This document shows positions 18,921 to 28,461 of a stretch of 64,000 nucleotides of DNA, piece by piece. A program made the position numbers and the translations under genes. The notes under the pieces were generated by a model. It worked only from the letters and a program-made list of their open reading frames with translations. It made no database searches and was not told the DNA's origin. Position 1 is the stretch's first letter. Every line of letters starts with the position of its first letter. The stretch comes from Glaciimonas immobilis (GTDB taxonomy: Bacteria > Pseudomonadota > Gammaproteobacteria > Burkholderiales > Burkholderiaceae_D): NCBI RefSeq assembly GCF_011947285.1, contig NZ_JAAOZT010000009.1:1-64000 (forward strand). Direction: 5' to 3'.

Positions 18921-20741
18921 CTAGGCCAACTTTGCTGGTGGTGCTGGTGTTGCTGTTGTTATCACTGAATTTGCGGCATTTCTAAACCGGCATTCCTGCG
19001 GATAAGGAAGAATGTCTTCGAAATGCCCATCCAGTATCTTCTGTTTGCGTTGTTGCCAATACTGCTGGGTCAATAAATCAGCGTGATGCTTCAGAAAATA
19101 TTTTCTGACGCTGGGATTTCCCAAAAGAAAAACGCCGAATTGCTCCGGAAATACGTCATGTTTTGCAACCGAATACCACGGTTCGGCGGACATTTCCTCT
19201 TCTTCATTACGCGGCTGCGGAATTACCCGAAAGTTGCAATCTGTAATGTATTCAATTTCATCATAGTCATAGAAGACGACGCGGTTGTGACGCGTGACAC
19301 CAAAATTCTTGTACAGCATGTCGCCGGGGAAAATATTCGCACCGATCAGCTCTTTAATTGCATTGCCATATTCCAGAATACCGTGCTCCAGCGCCGCATC
19401 ATCCGCGTTGGCATGGGCGCTCGACAAGTATATATTTAACGGCACCATGCGACGTTCGATATACAGATGCTTGATGATGATCTCGTCACCCTCTTCTTCG
19501 ACGACTGAGGGCGCTACCAACTTTAACTCTGCCAGCAGTTCATCTGCAAAGCGGGCCCGGGGGAACGCGACGCTGGAGTATTCAAGCGTATCAGCCATTC
19601 GACCTACCCGGTCATGATTTTTGACAAGTAAGTATTTTTCTTTGACCAGCGCGTTCGTAGTTTCTTTTGGTGCAGGAAAATGATCCTTGATTACCTTAAA
19701 CACATACGGAAAAGATGGCAACGCAAACACCACCATGACCAATCCACGAATCCCGGGAGCAATTTCAAAATTATCCGAAGAGTGCCGCAGGTGCCGCAAA
19801 AAATCGCGGTAAAACAAACCCTTACCAAGTTTTTGTAAACCCAGAATGGTGTAAATCTCACTGCGCGGTTTTTCCGGCATCAATGACCGCAAGAACTGCA
19901 CATAAGCCGACGGCACTTCCATGTCGACCATAAAATAGGCGCGGGTGAATGAAAACAACACCGCCAGCACTTTGCGCTCAAATAATGCCGCGTCCAGTAT
20001 CAGCTCGCCCTTGCGGTTGTGCAGGATCGGAATCACAAACGGATATTCGTTGCTTCCGTTGATGATTTTACCGACCATATACGCGCCTTTATTGCGGTAA
20101 AAGAGCGTCGACAGCACCTGAATCTGATGATTCGGCTCCAGCACATCGGTATTCAATGTTTGCTCGATACGCTGCATCGCCAACTTCACGTCGCGATCAA
20201 GATCGGCAAAGGGCCGTTGCAACCGGAAGTTTGTAATGATGCGTTTGAGCGTGATATGCAATCCATCCAGTATCGGGTAATACACCCGGAAGGTGGGTAC
20301 GCTCTCGTCTGTGTCCAGATATTCGGTCGATACCGCCGGACGTACAAAAATAAAATCGTTATGAAAGTAGCCCCGATGCAAAATTTTGCAGCATACCGAA
20401 TTAAAAAAAATCTCTGCCAGTTCCGGTTGCTTGTGATCGATGAGCAAGCCAATGTAATGCAATTTAACTTCGCGCCACACCGCGTCGGTCAGATCGGCAT
20501 CAATGTATTCGTCTTCCAGCAGTTGCACGCATTCGCCGACACGCGTGTCATAGAAGGCGATACGTGCGCGGGCTTCGTCTTGCGCCCTCTTCCAGTCGGC
20601 GCATTCAAAATGGCGTTTAGCCGCGTGAGTTGCCTCGCGGAATAACCGGTAATGCTTATCAAATCCGTCCAGGATCGTCCGCGCCGTGTCAAAGGCGATC
20701 TGCGAGGAGAGCAACTTTGGAAAGGCGGGCTTCATGTTCAT
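18921..20741 (-). CDS. aceK: Isocitrate dehydrogenase kinase/phosphatase AceK
   Basis: Bifunctional enzyme that phosphorylates and dephosphorylates isocitrate dehydrogenase, directing carbon to the glyoxylate bypass during growth on acetate or acetyl-CoA-yielding substrates. It is 606 aa, usual for AceK. The conserved segments [17 protein letters not shown] (ATP-binding Lys region), [20 protein letters not shown] and [16 protein letters not shown] are present. Its place among genes that turn leucine into acetyl-CoA fits that role. The last 15 residues ([16 protein letters not shown]) are an unconserved tail. Confidence 0.95.
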   Translation of the reverse strand: MNMKPAFPKLLSSQIAFDTARTILDGFDKHYRLFREATHAAKRHFECADWKRAQDEARARIAFYDTRVGECVQLLEDEYIDADLTDAVWREVKLHYIGLLIDHKQPELAEIFFNSVCCKILHRGYFHNDFIFVRPAVSTEYLDTDESVPTFRVYYPILDGLHITLKRIITNFRLQRPFADLDRDVKLAMQRIEQTLNTDVLEPNHQIQVLSTLFYRNKGAYMVGKIINGSNEYPFVIPILHNRKGELILDAALFERKVLAVLFSFTRAYFMVDMEVPSAYVQFLRSLMPEKPRSEIYTILGLQKLGKGLFYRDFLRHLRHSSDNFEIAPGIRGLVMVVFALPSFPYVFKVIKDHFPAPKETTNALVKEKYLLVKNHDRVGRMADTLEYSSVAFPRARFADELLAELKLVAPSVVEEEGDEIIIKHLYIERRMVPLNIYLSSAHANADDAALEHGILEYGNAIKELIGANIFPGDMLYKNFGVTRHNRVVFYDYDEIEYITDCNFRVIPQPRNEEEEMSAEPWYSVAKHDVFPEQFGVFLLGNPSVRKYFLKHHADLLTQQYWQQRKQKILDGHFEDILPYPQECRFRNAANSVITTATPAPPAKLA

Positions 20742-20757
20742 AGCGGTTCATAGGGGT

Positions 20758-21699
20758 TCATAGCGAGAACTGGGTCTTCCAACCGGCAAGGGCTTGCAGA
20801 CTGACGCCAATGCCGCCGCAGACTACTATCAAAGGTCGTTTGAAATTTTCTAATACCGGTAAGCGTTGATAAGCCACTGCCAGCGCCGCACCGCAGGCCG
20901 GTTCTACCAGTGTGCGCATATCGCCTGCAAACGACAGGCAAGCGGCGATCGCTTGCCTGTCGGTGACCTTGACGCTGTGCACAACATGTTGGCGCGTCCA
21001 GTGTAGCGCGGCAGGCGCAACGCGCGTTGCGCCCAGAGAGGTGGCAATCGACTGGATGGCCGTCAGCGATACCAACTCGTCCGCTTGTATCGCTGCGTAT
21101 AACGAGGCTGCGCCTTCGGTTTCAACCGCGATCAGCGGCACGTCTGCCATGCCGTTACGATGCATGCCTTCCAATATCCCGGCCATCAATCCGCCGCCGC
21201 CAACCGCACAGATCACCACATCAAAATCGGTGTTCATTGCCTTGGCCTGCGCTACCGCTTCGTCAATCAGGGTCGCGTTGCCGTCCCAGATATCGGGGTG
21301 GTCAAAGGGGGGGATGTAGACCACGCCGGTTTGCTGACAAAGTTGCAGCGCATACTGATTGGCATCATGCCAGACGCTGCCATGGACGATGACTTCTGCG
21401 CCGATATCGCTAATGCGCTGGATCACCGCTGCCGAAGTAGTCTCTGGCACGACAACCGTGGTCCTGACTGCGGACGCTGCCCCGGCAAAAGCCGCTGCAA
21501 AGCCCGCATTACCGCCGGAAGGACAGACCAAGCGCGTGGCACCGTTAGCCACGGCACGCTGACACAGCAAGCCGATACCGCGCAACTTAAATGACCCCGA
21601 TGGCTGCGTGTTCTCCATTTTCAGCCAGACGTGCTTGCCGAGAGCGACAGAAAGCTGTGGGTGCGCTAAGAGTGCGGTTTGGATATGCAGAGAGGTCAT
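20758..21699 (-). CDS. PLP-dependent L-serine/L-threonine dehydratase
   Basis: Fold-type II PLP enzyme of 313 aa that deaminates serine or threonine to the 2-oxoacid. The PLP Lys38 lies in PSGSFKLRG, the substrate loop is SGGNAGFAAAF, and the phosphate-binding Gly loop is GGGGLMAG. The size fits the single-domain serine dehydratase (SDH) branch without a regulatory ACT domain. It precedes aceK by 16 bp on the same strand. Substrate preference cannot be told from sequence. Confidence 0.9.
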   Translation of the reverse strand: MTSLHIQTALLAHPQLSVALGKHVWLKMENTQPSGSFKLRGIGLLCQRAVANGATRLVCPSGGNAGFAAAFAGAASAVRTTVVVPETTSAAVIQRISDIGAEVIVHGSVWHDANQYALQLCQQTGVVYIPPFDHPDIWDGNATLIDEAVAQAKAMNTDFDVVICAVGGGGLMAGILEGMHRNGMADVPLIAVETEGAASLYAAIQADELVSLTAIQSIATSLGATRVAPAALHWTRQHVVHSVKVTDRQAIAACLSFAGDMRTLVEPACGAALAVAYQRLPVLENFKRPLIVVCGGIGVSLQALAGWKTQFSL

Positions 21700-21954
21700 G
21701 TTTAAAATGAGTATAAGTGCAATTTCAGTACGATTACTTTTTACGTTTATTCATAGGACTTACGTAGAACCGCGGTAGCGGTGGTCTACAAGCCGCCAAC
21801 CCCATGTCCCATCTACGCGCTTTATGCCAGTATACTTTCTATGGCAAGCGCGTTAACGATCGCTAAGACGGCTTTACGTAAGCGCTAATTTAGTAAAATT
21901 TATTGGGTTAGCGCTACTGGATCCCACCCCGCGGACGGGGCAGAACCCACCAAA
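21700..21954. other. Intergenic region, no gene
   Basis: About 255 bp between the liuA stop and the dehydratase start. A small hairpin (CCCCG/CGGGG at about 21927-21940) lacks a T-run. CTTTACGTAAGCG near 21871-21883 has part of a LiuR-like half-site but is not a clear palindrome. I see no gene. Confidence 0.4.
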
Positions 21955-23139
21955 TTATGCCGTTTCGGAGAATAGCTCGCGGCCAATCAGCATACGACGA
22001 ATCTCACTGGTACCGGCACCGATTTCATATAATTTTGCATCGCGCCATAGACGACCAACCGGGTACTCATTAATGTAACCGTTACCGCCCAGCGTCTGGA
22101 TCGCTTCACCTGCCATCCACGTAGCTTTTTCGGCGGAATACAAAATTGCACCGGCGGCATCTTTGCGCAGAGCACGGGCAGCTTCCGGGGTTTTGGCGCG
22201 GTCGCAAGCCTGACCAACGGCGTAGACGTAGGCTTTGCACGCCATCATGGTCGAGTACATATCGGCCAGTTTGCCCTGCATCAACTGAAATTCACCAATG
22301 GCTTGTCCAAATTGCTTGCGGTCATGCACGTAAGGCACGACGACGTCCATACACGCTTGCATGATGCCGAGCGGGCCGCCGGACAAGACGGTGCGCTCAA
22401 AATCGAGGCCTGACATCAGCACATTGACGCCTTTACCGACGCTGCCGAGGACATTTTCTAGCGGGATTTCGCAATCCTGGAACACCAGTTCGCCGGTGTG
22501 CGATCCACGCATGCCGAGCTTATCCAGCTTTTGCGCGACGCTAAATCCTTTAAATGTCTTTTCGACCAAGAAGGCAGTCATGCCACGCGTGCCAGCCGCC
22601 AGATCGGTCTTAGCGTAGACAACGAGAACGTCTGCATCGGGACCGTTGGTAATCCACATTTTTGTGCCATTCAAGATCCAACGGTCACCCTTTAAATCTG
22701 CCCGCAGCTTCATGCTGACGACATCGGAACCAGCGTTAGGCTCGGACATGGCGAGTGCACCGACGTGATCGCCTGAAATCAATTTTGGCAAGTATTTGGC
22801 TTTTTGCTCAGGCGATCCGTTGCGGCTGATCTGGTTGACGCAAAGATTGGAATGGGCGCCGTAGGACAATCCGACCGAAGCCGAGGCCCGTGAAATCTCT
22901 TCCAGCGCGATGATATGGGCCAGATAACCCATGCCGATGCCGCCATAGGCCTCGTCAGCGGTGATGCCCAACAAGCCTAAATCGCCCATTTTTTTCCACA
23001 AATCCATCGGAAACTGATCAGTTCGATCTATTTCCGCTGCCCGCGGCGCGATTTCCGCCGCAGCAAACTGCTGGATCGTCTCGCGTAGTGCCGCAATATC
23101 TTCGCCATGATCAAAATTCAAACCGTTTAAATGCACCAT
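21955..23139 (-). CDS. liuA: Isovaleryl-CoA dehydrogenase LiuA
   Basis: FAD acyl-CoA dehydrogenase, 394 aa, converting isovaleryl-CoA to 3-methylcrotonyl-CoA, the first pathway-specific oxidation of leucine. Family signatures include [58 protein letters not shown] and the C-terminal [19 protein letters not shown]. It lies about 100 bp after liuR in the same direction, as in other liuR-liuA operons. The link to isovaleryl-CoA rests on that context plus the strong match in the N-terminal third. Confidence 0.95.
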   Translation of the reverse strand: MVHLNGLNFDHGEDIAALRETIQQFAAAEIAPRAAEIDRTDQFPMDLWKKMGDLGLLGITADEAYGGIGMGYLAHIIALEEISRASASVGLSYGAHSNLCVNQISRNGSPEQKAKYLPKLISGDHVGALAMSEPNAGSDVVSMKLRADLKGDRWILNGTKMWITNGPDADVLVVYAKTDLAAGTRGMTAFLVEKTFKGFSVAQKLDKLGMRGSHTGELVFQDCEIPLENVLGSVGKGVNVLMSGLDFERTVLSGGPLGIMQACMDVVVPYVHDRKQFGQAIGEFQLMQGKLADMYSTMMACKAYVYAVGQACDRAKTPEAARALRKDAAGAILYSAEKATWMAGEAIQTLGGNGYINEYPVGRLWRDAKLYEIGAGTSEIRRMLIGRELFSETA

Positions 23140-23239
23140 CTTGTCTTCTCCGTGATGGCGAATGGGGAATACCCTGTTCCCATTACCAATTTATTAAATA
23201 TCAACTTTTGCCCGAGATAACAAATTGCTTTTGTGGAAA

Positions 23240-23659
23240 TTAAGCTGCTTTTTCCGGGCTATCCTTTGGCTTGCTAAATTGATCAGTTTTCAATAATCTT
23301 GCGCACTCGTTCTCATGGATCAGAATTTCCGCGAGGGTGACATCAATGTCTTCGCGTTGCTGTTCCAGCAATTGGCGATGCCGCGCCAAGACGGCCTGGA
23401 AGCGCTCCAACTGCCCGGCAGTATCCTTGGGCGAATCGTACATATCGACCAGACCTTTGATTTCCAGCAACGTCAAACCAAGACGTTTTCCCCGCAAAGT
23501 CAGCTTCAGGCGAATCCGCTCACGCGCTGCATACACCCGGTTACGCCCGCCCGCACCCTCCCGCGCCGGACTCAATAAGCCTTGATCTTCATAAAACCGG
23601 ATAGCCCGTGGCGTGATATCAAATTCGCGTGCAAGTTCGGTAATGGTATAAGTCGGCAT
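23240..23659 (-). CDS. liuR: MerR-family regulator LiuR
   Basis: Transcription factor of 139 aa with an N-terminal MerR winged helix (YTITELAREFDITPRAIRFYEDQGLLSP) and a coiled-coil C-terminal half for dimerisation (LERFQAVLARHRQLLEQQRED). It lacks the metal-binding Cys of MerR proper. In other proteobacteria LiuR controls branched-chain amino-acid catabolism. Here it heads the liuR-liuA pair, and a near-perfect palindrome resembling a LiuR site lies about 105 bp upstream (23765-23782). Confidence 0.9.
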   Translation of the reverse strand: MPTYTITELAREFDITPRAIRFYEDQGLLSPAREGAGGRNRVYAARERIRLKLTLRGKRLGLTLLEIKGLVDMYDSPKDTAGQLERFQAVLARHRQLLEQQREDIDVTLAEILIHENECARLLKTDQFSKPKDSPEKAA

Positions 23660-23764
23660 AGTTGGAGCGGTAGTGGGCTTGAAAAAGATGTTAAGGCTTA
23701 CGAAAAAATGTTGAAAGGAGACCGCTCATGACGGCTTTAATCCGAATGCGTTAATTTATCCGCA

Positions 23765-23782
23765 GTTAACGTTAACGTCAAC
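23765..23782. promoter_or_regulatory. Probable LiuR operator palindrome
   Basis: GTTAACGTTAACGTCAAC is an 18-bp palindrome broken at a single symmetric pair. Its ACGT-containing core is of the type known for LiuR sites. It lies 106 bp upstream of the liuR start. I did not find an equally good copy before liuB, liuD or the acyl-CoA ligase. Confidence 0.5.
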
Positions 23783-24113
23783 TGAATTTTGTGTTGATTA
23801 GTTTGGCTGAGACTGCAGAATTGCCTTGGCTATTTGGTGCGAGGTGACCCCTGTGATCTCGCCGAAATTTAATATGGTTTGATACACCATAAAGATTCAC
23901 GGTTAAAATTTACCCTATAAATTGTCTGTTTATAGGTAACAAAAAAATTGACCACCAACCGTGGCAGTTGATATACAGAAGTTGAGGCGCGGGTTTAAGG
24001 CAAAACTTAAAATCGCCCTTACATCAATGCACCCGGCAATATCCAGGCGTTTGACAAACAGCGCGCCGTTTTTTTACAATGCCGCACATCCTTAATCTGA
24101 AAGAGGCCGACTT

Positions 24114-24755
24114 ATCGACCATTCCATTATTCCCGCCACAACGATCCTGCAAGTCGATGGATTGACCTTCCGCTATCCGCACAATTTGCTGTTCACCGAT
24201 TGGGCGATGCGTATTCCGCCGGGAGTCACATTAATCCGTGGTGGTGACGGCACTGGCAAAACATCCTTGTTGCGCCTTTTGGCCGGCGAGTTGCCTGCTG
24301 ATGCGGGGAGATTGCAGATTAATGACATTGATTTAGCCGACGATCCGGCAGCTTATCGACGACAACTATTCTGGACCGATGCGCGATCAGAAGCTTTTGA
24401 TCAGATGACACCAATCGCCTACTTCACCTCCATGAAGTTGCTCTACCCGGATTTTGACGAGACCCTTTTGACCGACTTGATCGAGGGTTTATCGCTGACG
24501 CCGCATCTGGAGAAGAATCTGTATATGCTATCGACTGGATCAAAGCGCAAAGTCTGGCTTGCTGCCGCGTTCGCTTCCGGTGCCGTAGTCACACTGCTGG
24601 ACGATCCGTTTGCGGCACTCGATAAGGCGTCGATTAATTTTGTGATGCAGTTTTTAGATAAAATGGCCGGGCACGGTTCGCGCGCCTGGGTGGTATCGCA
24701 CTATGACGCCCCCTGCTCCGCACCGCTGGCGGCGACGATAGATTTGGGTGACTGA
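24114..24755 (+). CDS. Orphan ABC transporter ATP-binding protein
   Basis: Small ABC ATPase. Walker A is GGDGTGKTSLLRLL, the signature is LSTGSKRKVWLA, and Walker B is VVTLLDDPFAALD, with Asp where the catalytic Glu is usual. Homology clearly begins before the first canonical start (TTG at 24162), at ILQVDGLTFRYPH. The frame is open back to 24096 with no ATG, GTG or TTG; ATC at 24114 stands 7 nt after AAAGAGG, so I take ATC as the likely start (213 aa). The size resembles CcmA-type ATPases. No permease gene is adjacent, so the partner is unknown. Confidence 0.7.
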   Translation: MDHSIIPATTILQVDGLTFRYPHNLLFTDWAMRIPPGVTLIRGGDGTGKTSLLRLLAGELPADAGRLQINDIDLADDPAAYRRQLFWTDARSEAFDQMTPIAYFTSMKLLYPDFDETLLTDLIEGLSLTPHLEKNLYMLSTGSKRKVWLAAAFASGAVVTLLDDPFAALDKASINFVMQFLDKMAGHGSRAWVVSHYDAPCSAPLAATIDLGD

Positions 24756-24820
24756 GGGCGGCTTTGCAGGTTGAACCGATCAAGACAATGTGGACTGATC
24801 GCATAATAAGGATGCACTGA

Positions 24821-25894
24821 ATGAATCCCCTCGAAGCCCAACTGGACTATGCATTTGCGGATACGTTACCCGACATCGGCCATACGCTGGATGTCGCCCC
24901 CGGCGTACGCTGGCTACGCATGGGCCTGCCATTTGCGCTGAATCACATCAACTTATGGCTGCTGAAAGATAGTATCGATACCCCGGACGGCGTCCAAAAA
25001 GGCTGGACGATCATTGATTGCGGGATTGCCAATGAGGCGACGCGCTCTGCATGGGAAAACATTTTTGCCACGCAACTGGAGGGCTTGCCGGTACTCCGCG
25101 TGCTGGTAACGCATTGTCATCCGGACCATATCGGTTCGGCGGACTGGATCTGTCAGCGCTGGCAGGCACCGTTATGGATGAGTACTGGCGAATATTTTTC
25201 GGCGCGGATGATGTCGGCTGGATTGCCCGGCGCTGATGGTAGCGCAATGCTGCCGCATTTTGAGATGCATGGCATGCGTGATCCCGAAATAATTGCGAAA
25301 GTCTCTCAGCGCAAATCGTATTATCCCGACATGGTTCCGGCGGTTCCACATGCGTACCACCGACTGGCGGATGGGCAGAGGTTGCGTATCGGTACGCATG
25401 AATGGCGGGTGATCACCGGCTTTGGTCACGCCCCCGAACATGTCGCGCTCTATTGCGCCGATCTGGAAGTGTTGATTGCGGGCGATATGGTGTTACCGCG
25501 GATTTCTACCAATGTGTCCGTGTTCGCTATCGAACCTGAGTCGAACCCGGTGCAACAATATCTCGATTCGCTCGAAAAATATCGTAATCTTCCCATTAAC
25601 ACCTTGGTATTGCCTTCCCACGGCAAGCCGTTCCGCGGCTTACATACGCGCATCGAGCAGCTTAATACGCATCATCAGGACCGACTGGCGGAGGTGGTGA
25701 CGGCTTGCGCCACGCCGCGATCTGCCAGCGATATCGTGCCGATCATGTTCCCGCGAGCGCTGGACGCGCACCAGATGACGTTTGCGCTGGGTGAAGCATT
25801 GGCACATTTACATAAGCTGTGGTTTGACGGCGTGCTTACGCGGCGTCTGGATGCGGATAAAATTTATCGTTTTCAGACGCATTCGGCCTATTAA
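24821..25894 (+). CDS. MBL-fold metallohydrolase
   Basis: Metallo-beta-lactamase fold hydrolase of 357 aa, probably binuclear zinc. The metal motif is VTHCHPDHIGSADW (HxHxDH), with further ligands in GHAPEHVALY and the Asp of IAGDMVLPRIS, and the last His in LPSHGKPFRG. The C-terminal 80 residues form the helical domain often seen in lactonase/thioesterase-like members. The ATG has AAGGA 10 nt upstream. It follows the ABC ATPase by 65 bp on the same strand. The substrate is unknown. Confidence 0.88.
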   Translation: MNPLEAQLDYAFADTLPDIGHTLDVAPGVRWLRMGLPFALNHINLWLLKDSIDTPDGVQKGWTIIDCGIANEATRSAWENIFATQLEGLPVLRVLVTHCHPDHIGSADWICQRWQAPLWMSTGEYFSARMMSAGLPGADGSAMLPHFEMHGMRDPEIIAKVSQRKSYYPDMVPAVPHAYHRLADGQRLRIGTHEWRVITGFGHAPEHVALYCADLEVLIAGDMVLPRISTNVSVFAIEPESNPVQQYLDSLEKYRNLPINTLVLPSHGKPFRGLHTRIEQLNTHHQDRLAEVVTACATPRSASDIVPIMFPRALDAHQMTFALGEALAHLHKLWFDGVLTRRLDADKIYRFQTHSAY

Positions 25895-25930
25895 GGCTTA
25901 GGCAAGGTTAAAGCCCAAAAAGGTTGTGAG

Positions 25931-26251
25931 ATGATTGCAGCGACGCCCGTTGCGCCGTATTACGCCGTTATATTCACCAGCCTAATATCCCCAGACGATC
26001 AGGAATACGACGCCATGGCGGACCGGATGGTATCCCTTGCAGCGCAACAACCGCGCTTTCTCGGTATCGGGTCTGCCCGCGAATCTGTGGGCATCACCGT
26101 TTCTTACTAGGCCTCGCTTGACGCTATTCATGCCTGGAAGGGCAACGCCGATCATCTGGTCGCACAAAAATTTGGCCGGACTAACTGGTAAGCCCAATAT
26201 AAAGTCCGCATCGCACATATCGTGCGCGACTATGGCTTCAATGCCAACTGA
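25931..26251 (+). pseudogene. Antibiotic biosynthesis monooxygenase-like pseudogene (two nonsense mutations)
   Basis: A 107-codon frame reads MIAATPVAPYYAVIFTSL and goes on to GITVSY, TAG at 26108-26110, ASLDAIHAWKGNADHL, TNW, TAA at 26189-26191, AQYKVRIAHIVRDYGFNAN and TGA. Without the two stops it matches the YqjZ/ABM dimeric alpha-beta barrel family, whose members usually read SYWASL and WY at these points, so TGG became TAG and a Tyr codon became TAA. No frameshift is seen; the rest of the frame is well kept, so inactivation looks recent. It begins 36 bp after the MBL gene. Confidence 0.8.
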
Positions 26252-26639
26252 CCTCTATGTTTTGCGTCGGCAAACTGTCATAAAACGCGCAAAAGCTTTA
26301 ACTTAATTTTTCTAGCATGCAATAGATGATCAGGGCGTGAGAGAATAAGATAAATATTTCTATGCGGAAATACTTATTCTTTTGATGCTCCTGCTTTGTC
26401 ATTGCCAACGATGAAGCAGGCGAAGCCTCTCGCCGCGGTCTATTGCTCATCGTATCTCCAACCTGCCTTTTCCTATCCAGCATCTCACTCAACCCAGCGT
26501 CGCAAACTATCCGCACACCGCCTCCATGTCTGACGGTTGCTTCGGCGATGTTTTGTCCCGGGTTTTCGCCCCTCTACCAAACAGATCTCAAAATTATTGG
26601 GCAATTGAGACACCGTAATATCTTCACAGGAGAAGTTTC
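26252..26639. other. Leader of the APC permease, no gene
   Basis: About 390 bp without a credible gene; short ORFs here lack ribosome sites and family resemblance. It should hold the permease promoter. An AGGAGA Shine-Dalgarno lies just before 26640. Confidence 0.45.
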
Positions 26640-28037
26640 ATGAGTTTATTTCGTACCAAGAATCTCGACCAGATGATTCTCGATAGTAAAAATAATACTA
26701 GCGGACTAAAGCGCACGCTCGGTCCCCTTGACCTGACCTTGCTGGGTATCGGTGCGATTGTCGGCACGGGTATATTTGTATTAACCGGCACTGGCGCGCT
26801 ACTTGCCGGTCCCGGCTTACCGCTGGCGTTTATCCTGGCCGCCGTTGCCAGCGGACTTGCGGCATTGTGTTACGCCGAATTTTCTTCAACGGTACCGGTT
26901 TCGGGTTCGATCTATACCTATAGTTATGCCACCATGGGTGAGCTAATTGCGTGGATGATTGGATGGGACTTGCTGCTGGAATACGGGCTGGCCTCGGCGA
27001 CAGTATCGGTCGGATGGTCCGGTTATTTCCAGTCGCTGTTGTCCGGATTTGGCCTCCATCTCCCCGCGCTGTTGAGTGCGGCCCCGGGCGCGGTACCCGG
27101 TGTCGAGACCTGGTTCAATCTGCCCGCGTTCATGATCATGATCGTTGTGACAGCCCTGCTATCCATCGGCGTGCGCGAGTCCGCACGTGCCAATAACATC
27201 ATGGTATTTATTAAAATCAGCGTCGTCGTTTTGTTTATAGTGGTGGGTACCAACCATGTTAAGCCGGCCAACTGGGAACCGTTTTTACCCTTCGGCTATC
27301 AAGGCGTTTTCAATGCCGCAGCCATCGTATTTTTTGCGTTCATCGGATTTGATGCCTTAACGGCAGCGGCGGAAGAGGTCAAGCGCCCCTCCCGCGATTT
27401 GCCCATCGGCATTATCGCGTCGCTGACAATATGCACGATTTTGTATGTCATCGTCTCTGCCATCATGACCGGGATCGTCCCTTACGAGAAATTTCTGGGC
27501 GTCGATCATCCGATCTCGCTAGCCTTGCAATACGCTGGTGAAAACTGGGTCGCCGGGTTTATCGATCTGGGCGCAATTATCGGCATGACGACGGTGATTC
27601 TGGTCATGACTTACGCCCAGACCCGCATTGTGTTTGCGATGTCACGAGACGGATTGTTGCCGCAACGCCTGTCCAAGGTCCATCCCCGTTTTGCCACGCC
27701 ATTTTTTAATACCTGGCTGGTGGGGATACTCGTTGCGCTGATCAGTGCGTTGGTGCCGTTGGGAGTGCTGGCGGAACTAGTGAATATTGGCACCTTGATG
27801 GCCTTCACGCTCATCTCGGCGGCGGTGTTGGTTTTTCGCCGGACGCGTCCCGATATCCATCGTCCGTTCCGTTGCCCGGGTGTCCCGTTCGTACCTCTTG
27901 CGGCGATTTTATTTTGTGTATTTTTGATGCTGCATCTGCAATTGCTGACGTGGATTGCGTTTGGCTGCTGGTTGCTGATTGGGTTGGTCGTGTATTTTGG
28001 TTATGCGCGGTCGCGGTCGTTGCTGCATCCGAAATAA
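26640..28037 (+). CDS. APC-family amino acid permease (YfnA/CAT-like)
   Basis: Inner-membrane amino-acid transporter of 465 aa with about twelve hydrophobic segments. The first helix carries the broken-helix motif GAIVGTGIFVLTGTGA; AEFSSTVPVSGSIYTYSYATMGE and FFAFIGFDALTAAAEEVKRP are typical of cationic-amino-acid-transporter-like members. A strong AGGAGA site precedes the ATG. It stands alone between the monooxygenase pseudogene and the sigma factor, and a terminator follows at 28091. Substrate (basic or branched amino acids) is not evident. Confidence 0.9.
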   Translation: MSLFRTKNLDQMILDSKNNTSGLKRTLGPLDLTLLGIGAIVGTGIFVLTGTGALLAGPGLPLAFILAAVASGLAALCYAEFSSTVPVSGSIYTYSYATMGELIAWMIGWDLLLEYGLASATVSVGWSGYFQSLLSGFGLHLPALLSAAPGAVPGVETWFNLPAFMIMIVVTALLSIGVRESARANNIMVFIKISVVVLFIVVGTNHVKPANWEPFLPFGYQGVFNAAAIVFFAFIGFDALTAAAEEVKRPSRDLPIGIIASLTICTILYVIVSAIMTGIVPYEKFLGVDHPISLALQYAGENWVAGFIDLGAIIGMTTVILVMTYAQTRIVFAMSRDGLLPQRLSKVHPRFATPFFNTWLVGILVALISALVPLGVLAELVNIGTLMAFTLISAAVLVFRRTRPDIHRPFRCPGVPFVPLAAILFCVFLMLHLQLLTWIAFGCWLLIGLVVYFGYARSRSLLHPK

Positions 28038-28090
28038 CTGCGCACATCGCCTGATGGCGTGACGTCTATCGGATTGGATGGGATGTAGAT

Positions 28091-28128
28091 AAGGGCGTCG
28101 GTGCCTCAGGTATCGAACGCCCTTTTGT
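28091..28128 (+). terminator. Rho-independent terminator after the permease
   Basis: AAGGGCGT at 28091-28098 pairs with ACGCCCTT at about 28117-28124 and is followed by TTGTT. It lies 55 bp after the permease stop. Confidence 0.65.
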
Positions 28129-28461
28129 TAATTGTCTTGGTTAAAGCGGTCTAATAAAAACAGATAGCTGAACAGGCTAAAACTTCAACCACGCCCGCTT
28201 CCACTAAAGCGAGCATGAGCAGCCGGAGGTATGTCGGCTCCACGAGTCAATCCTGGAACACCAAAATTCCATTACTCGCGGGAAAGTAGTCCGCTCGCCT
28301 TCGTCACCAAAAAAGGCGGTTTTTGAACAACGCCCATAAATTGTTGCGTCAACATGAATAAGAAAAAGAGGTTATTATCAATTACATATTTTCAACAACA
28401 ACACCAACATAAACATGTAAGTACTCAGCTCCACCCGACGCATTTACCGGAGGTAAATACG
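28129..28461. other. Upstream region of the sigma factor
   Basis: About 330 bp. A small hairpin (AGCCG...CGGCT) near 28213-28236 is visible. The sigma-factor frame is open back to 28354, but the good GGAGG site favours the ATG at 28462, leaving this as promoter DNA. I see no other gene. Confidence 0.4.

Noticed and set aside
26108-26191. Read-through or recoding of the two stops in the monooxygenase frame
   Set aside because: The stops are TAG and TAA, not TGA, and no recoding element is seen; nonsense mutation is simpler.
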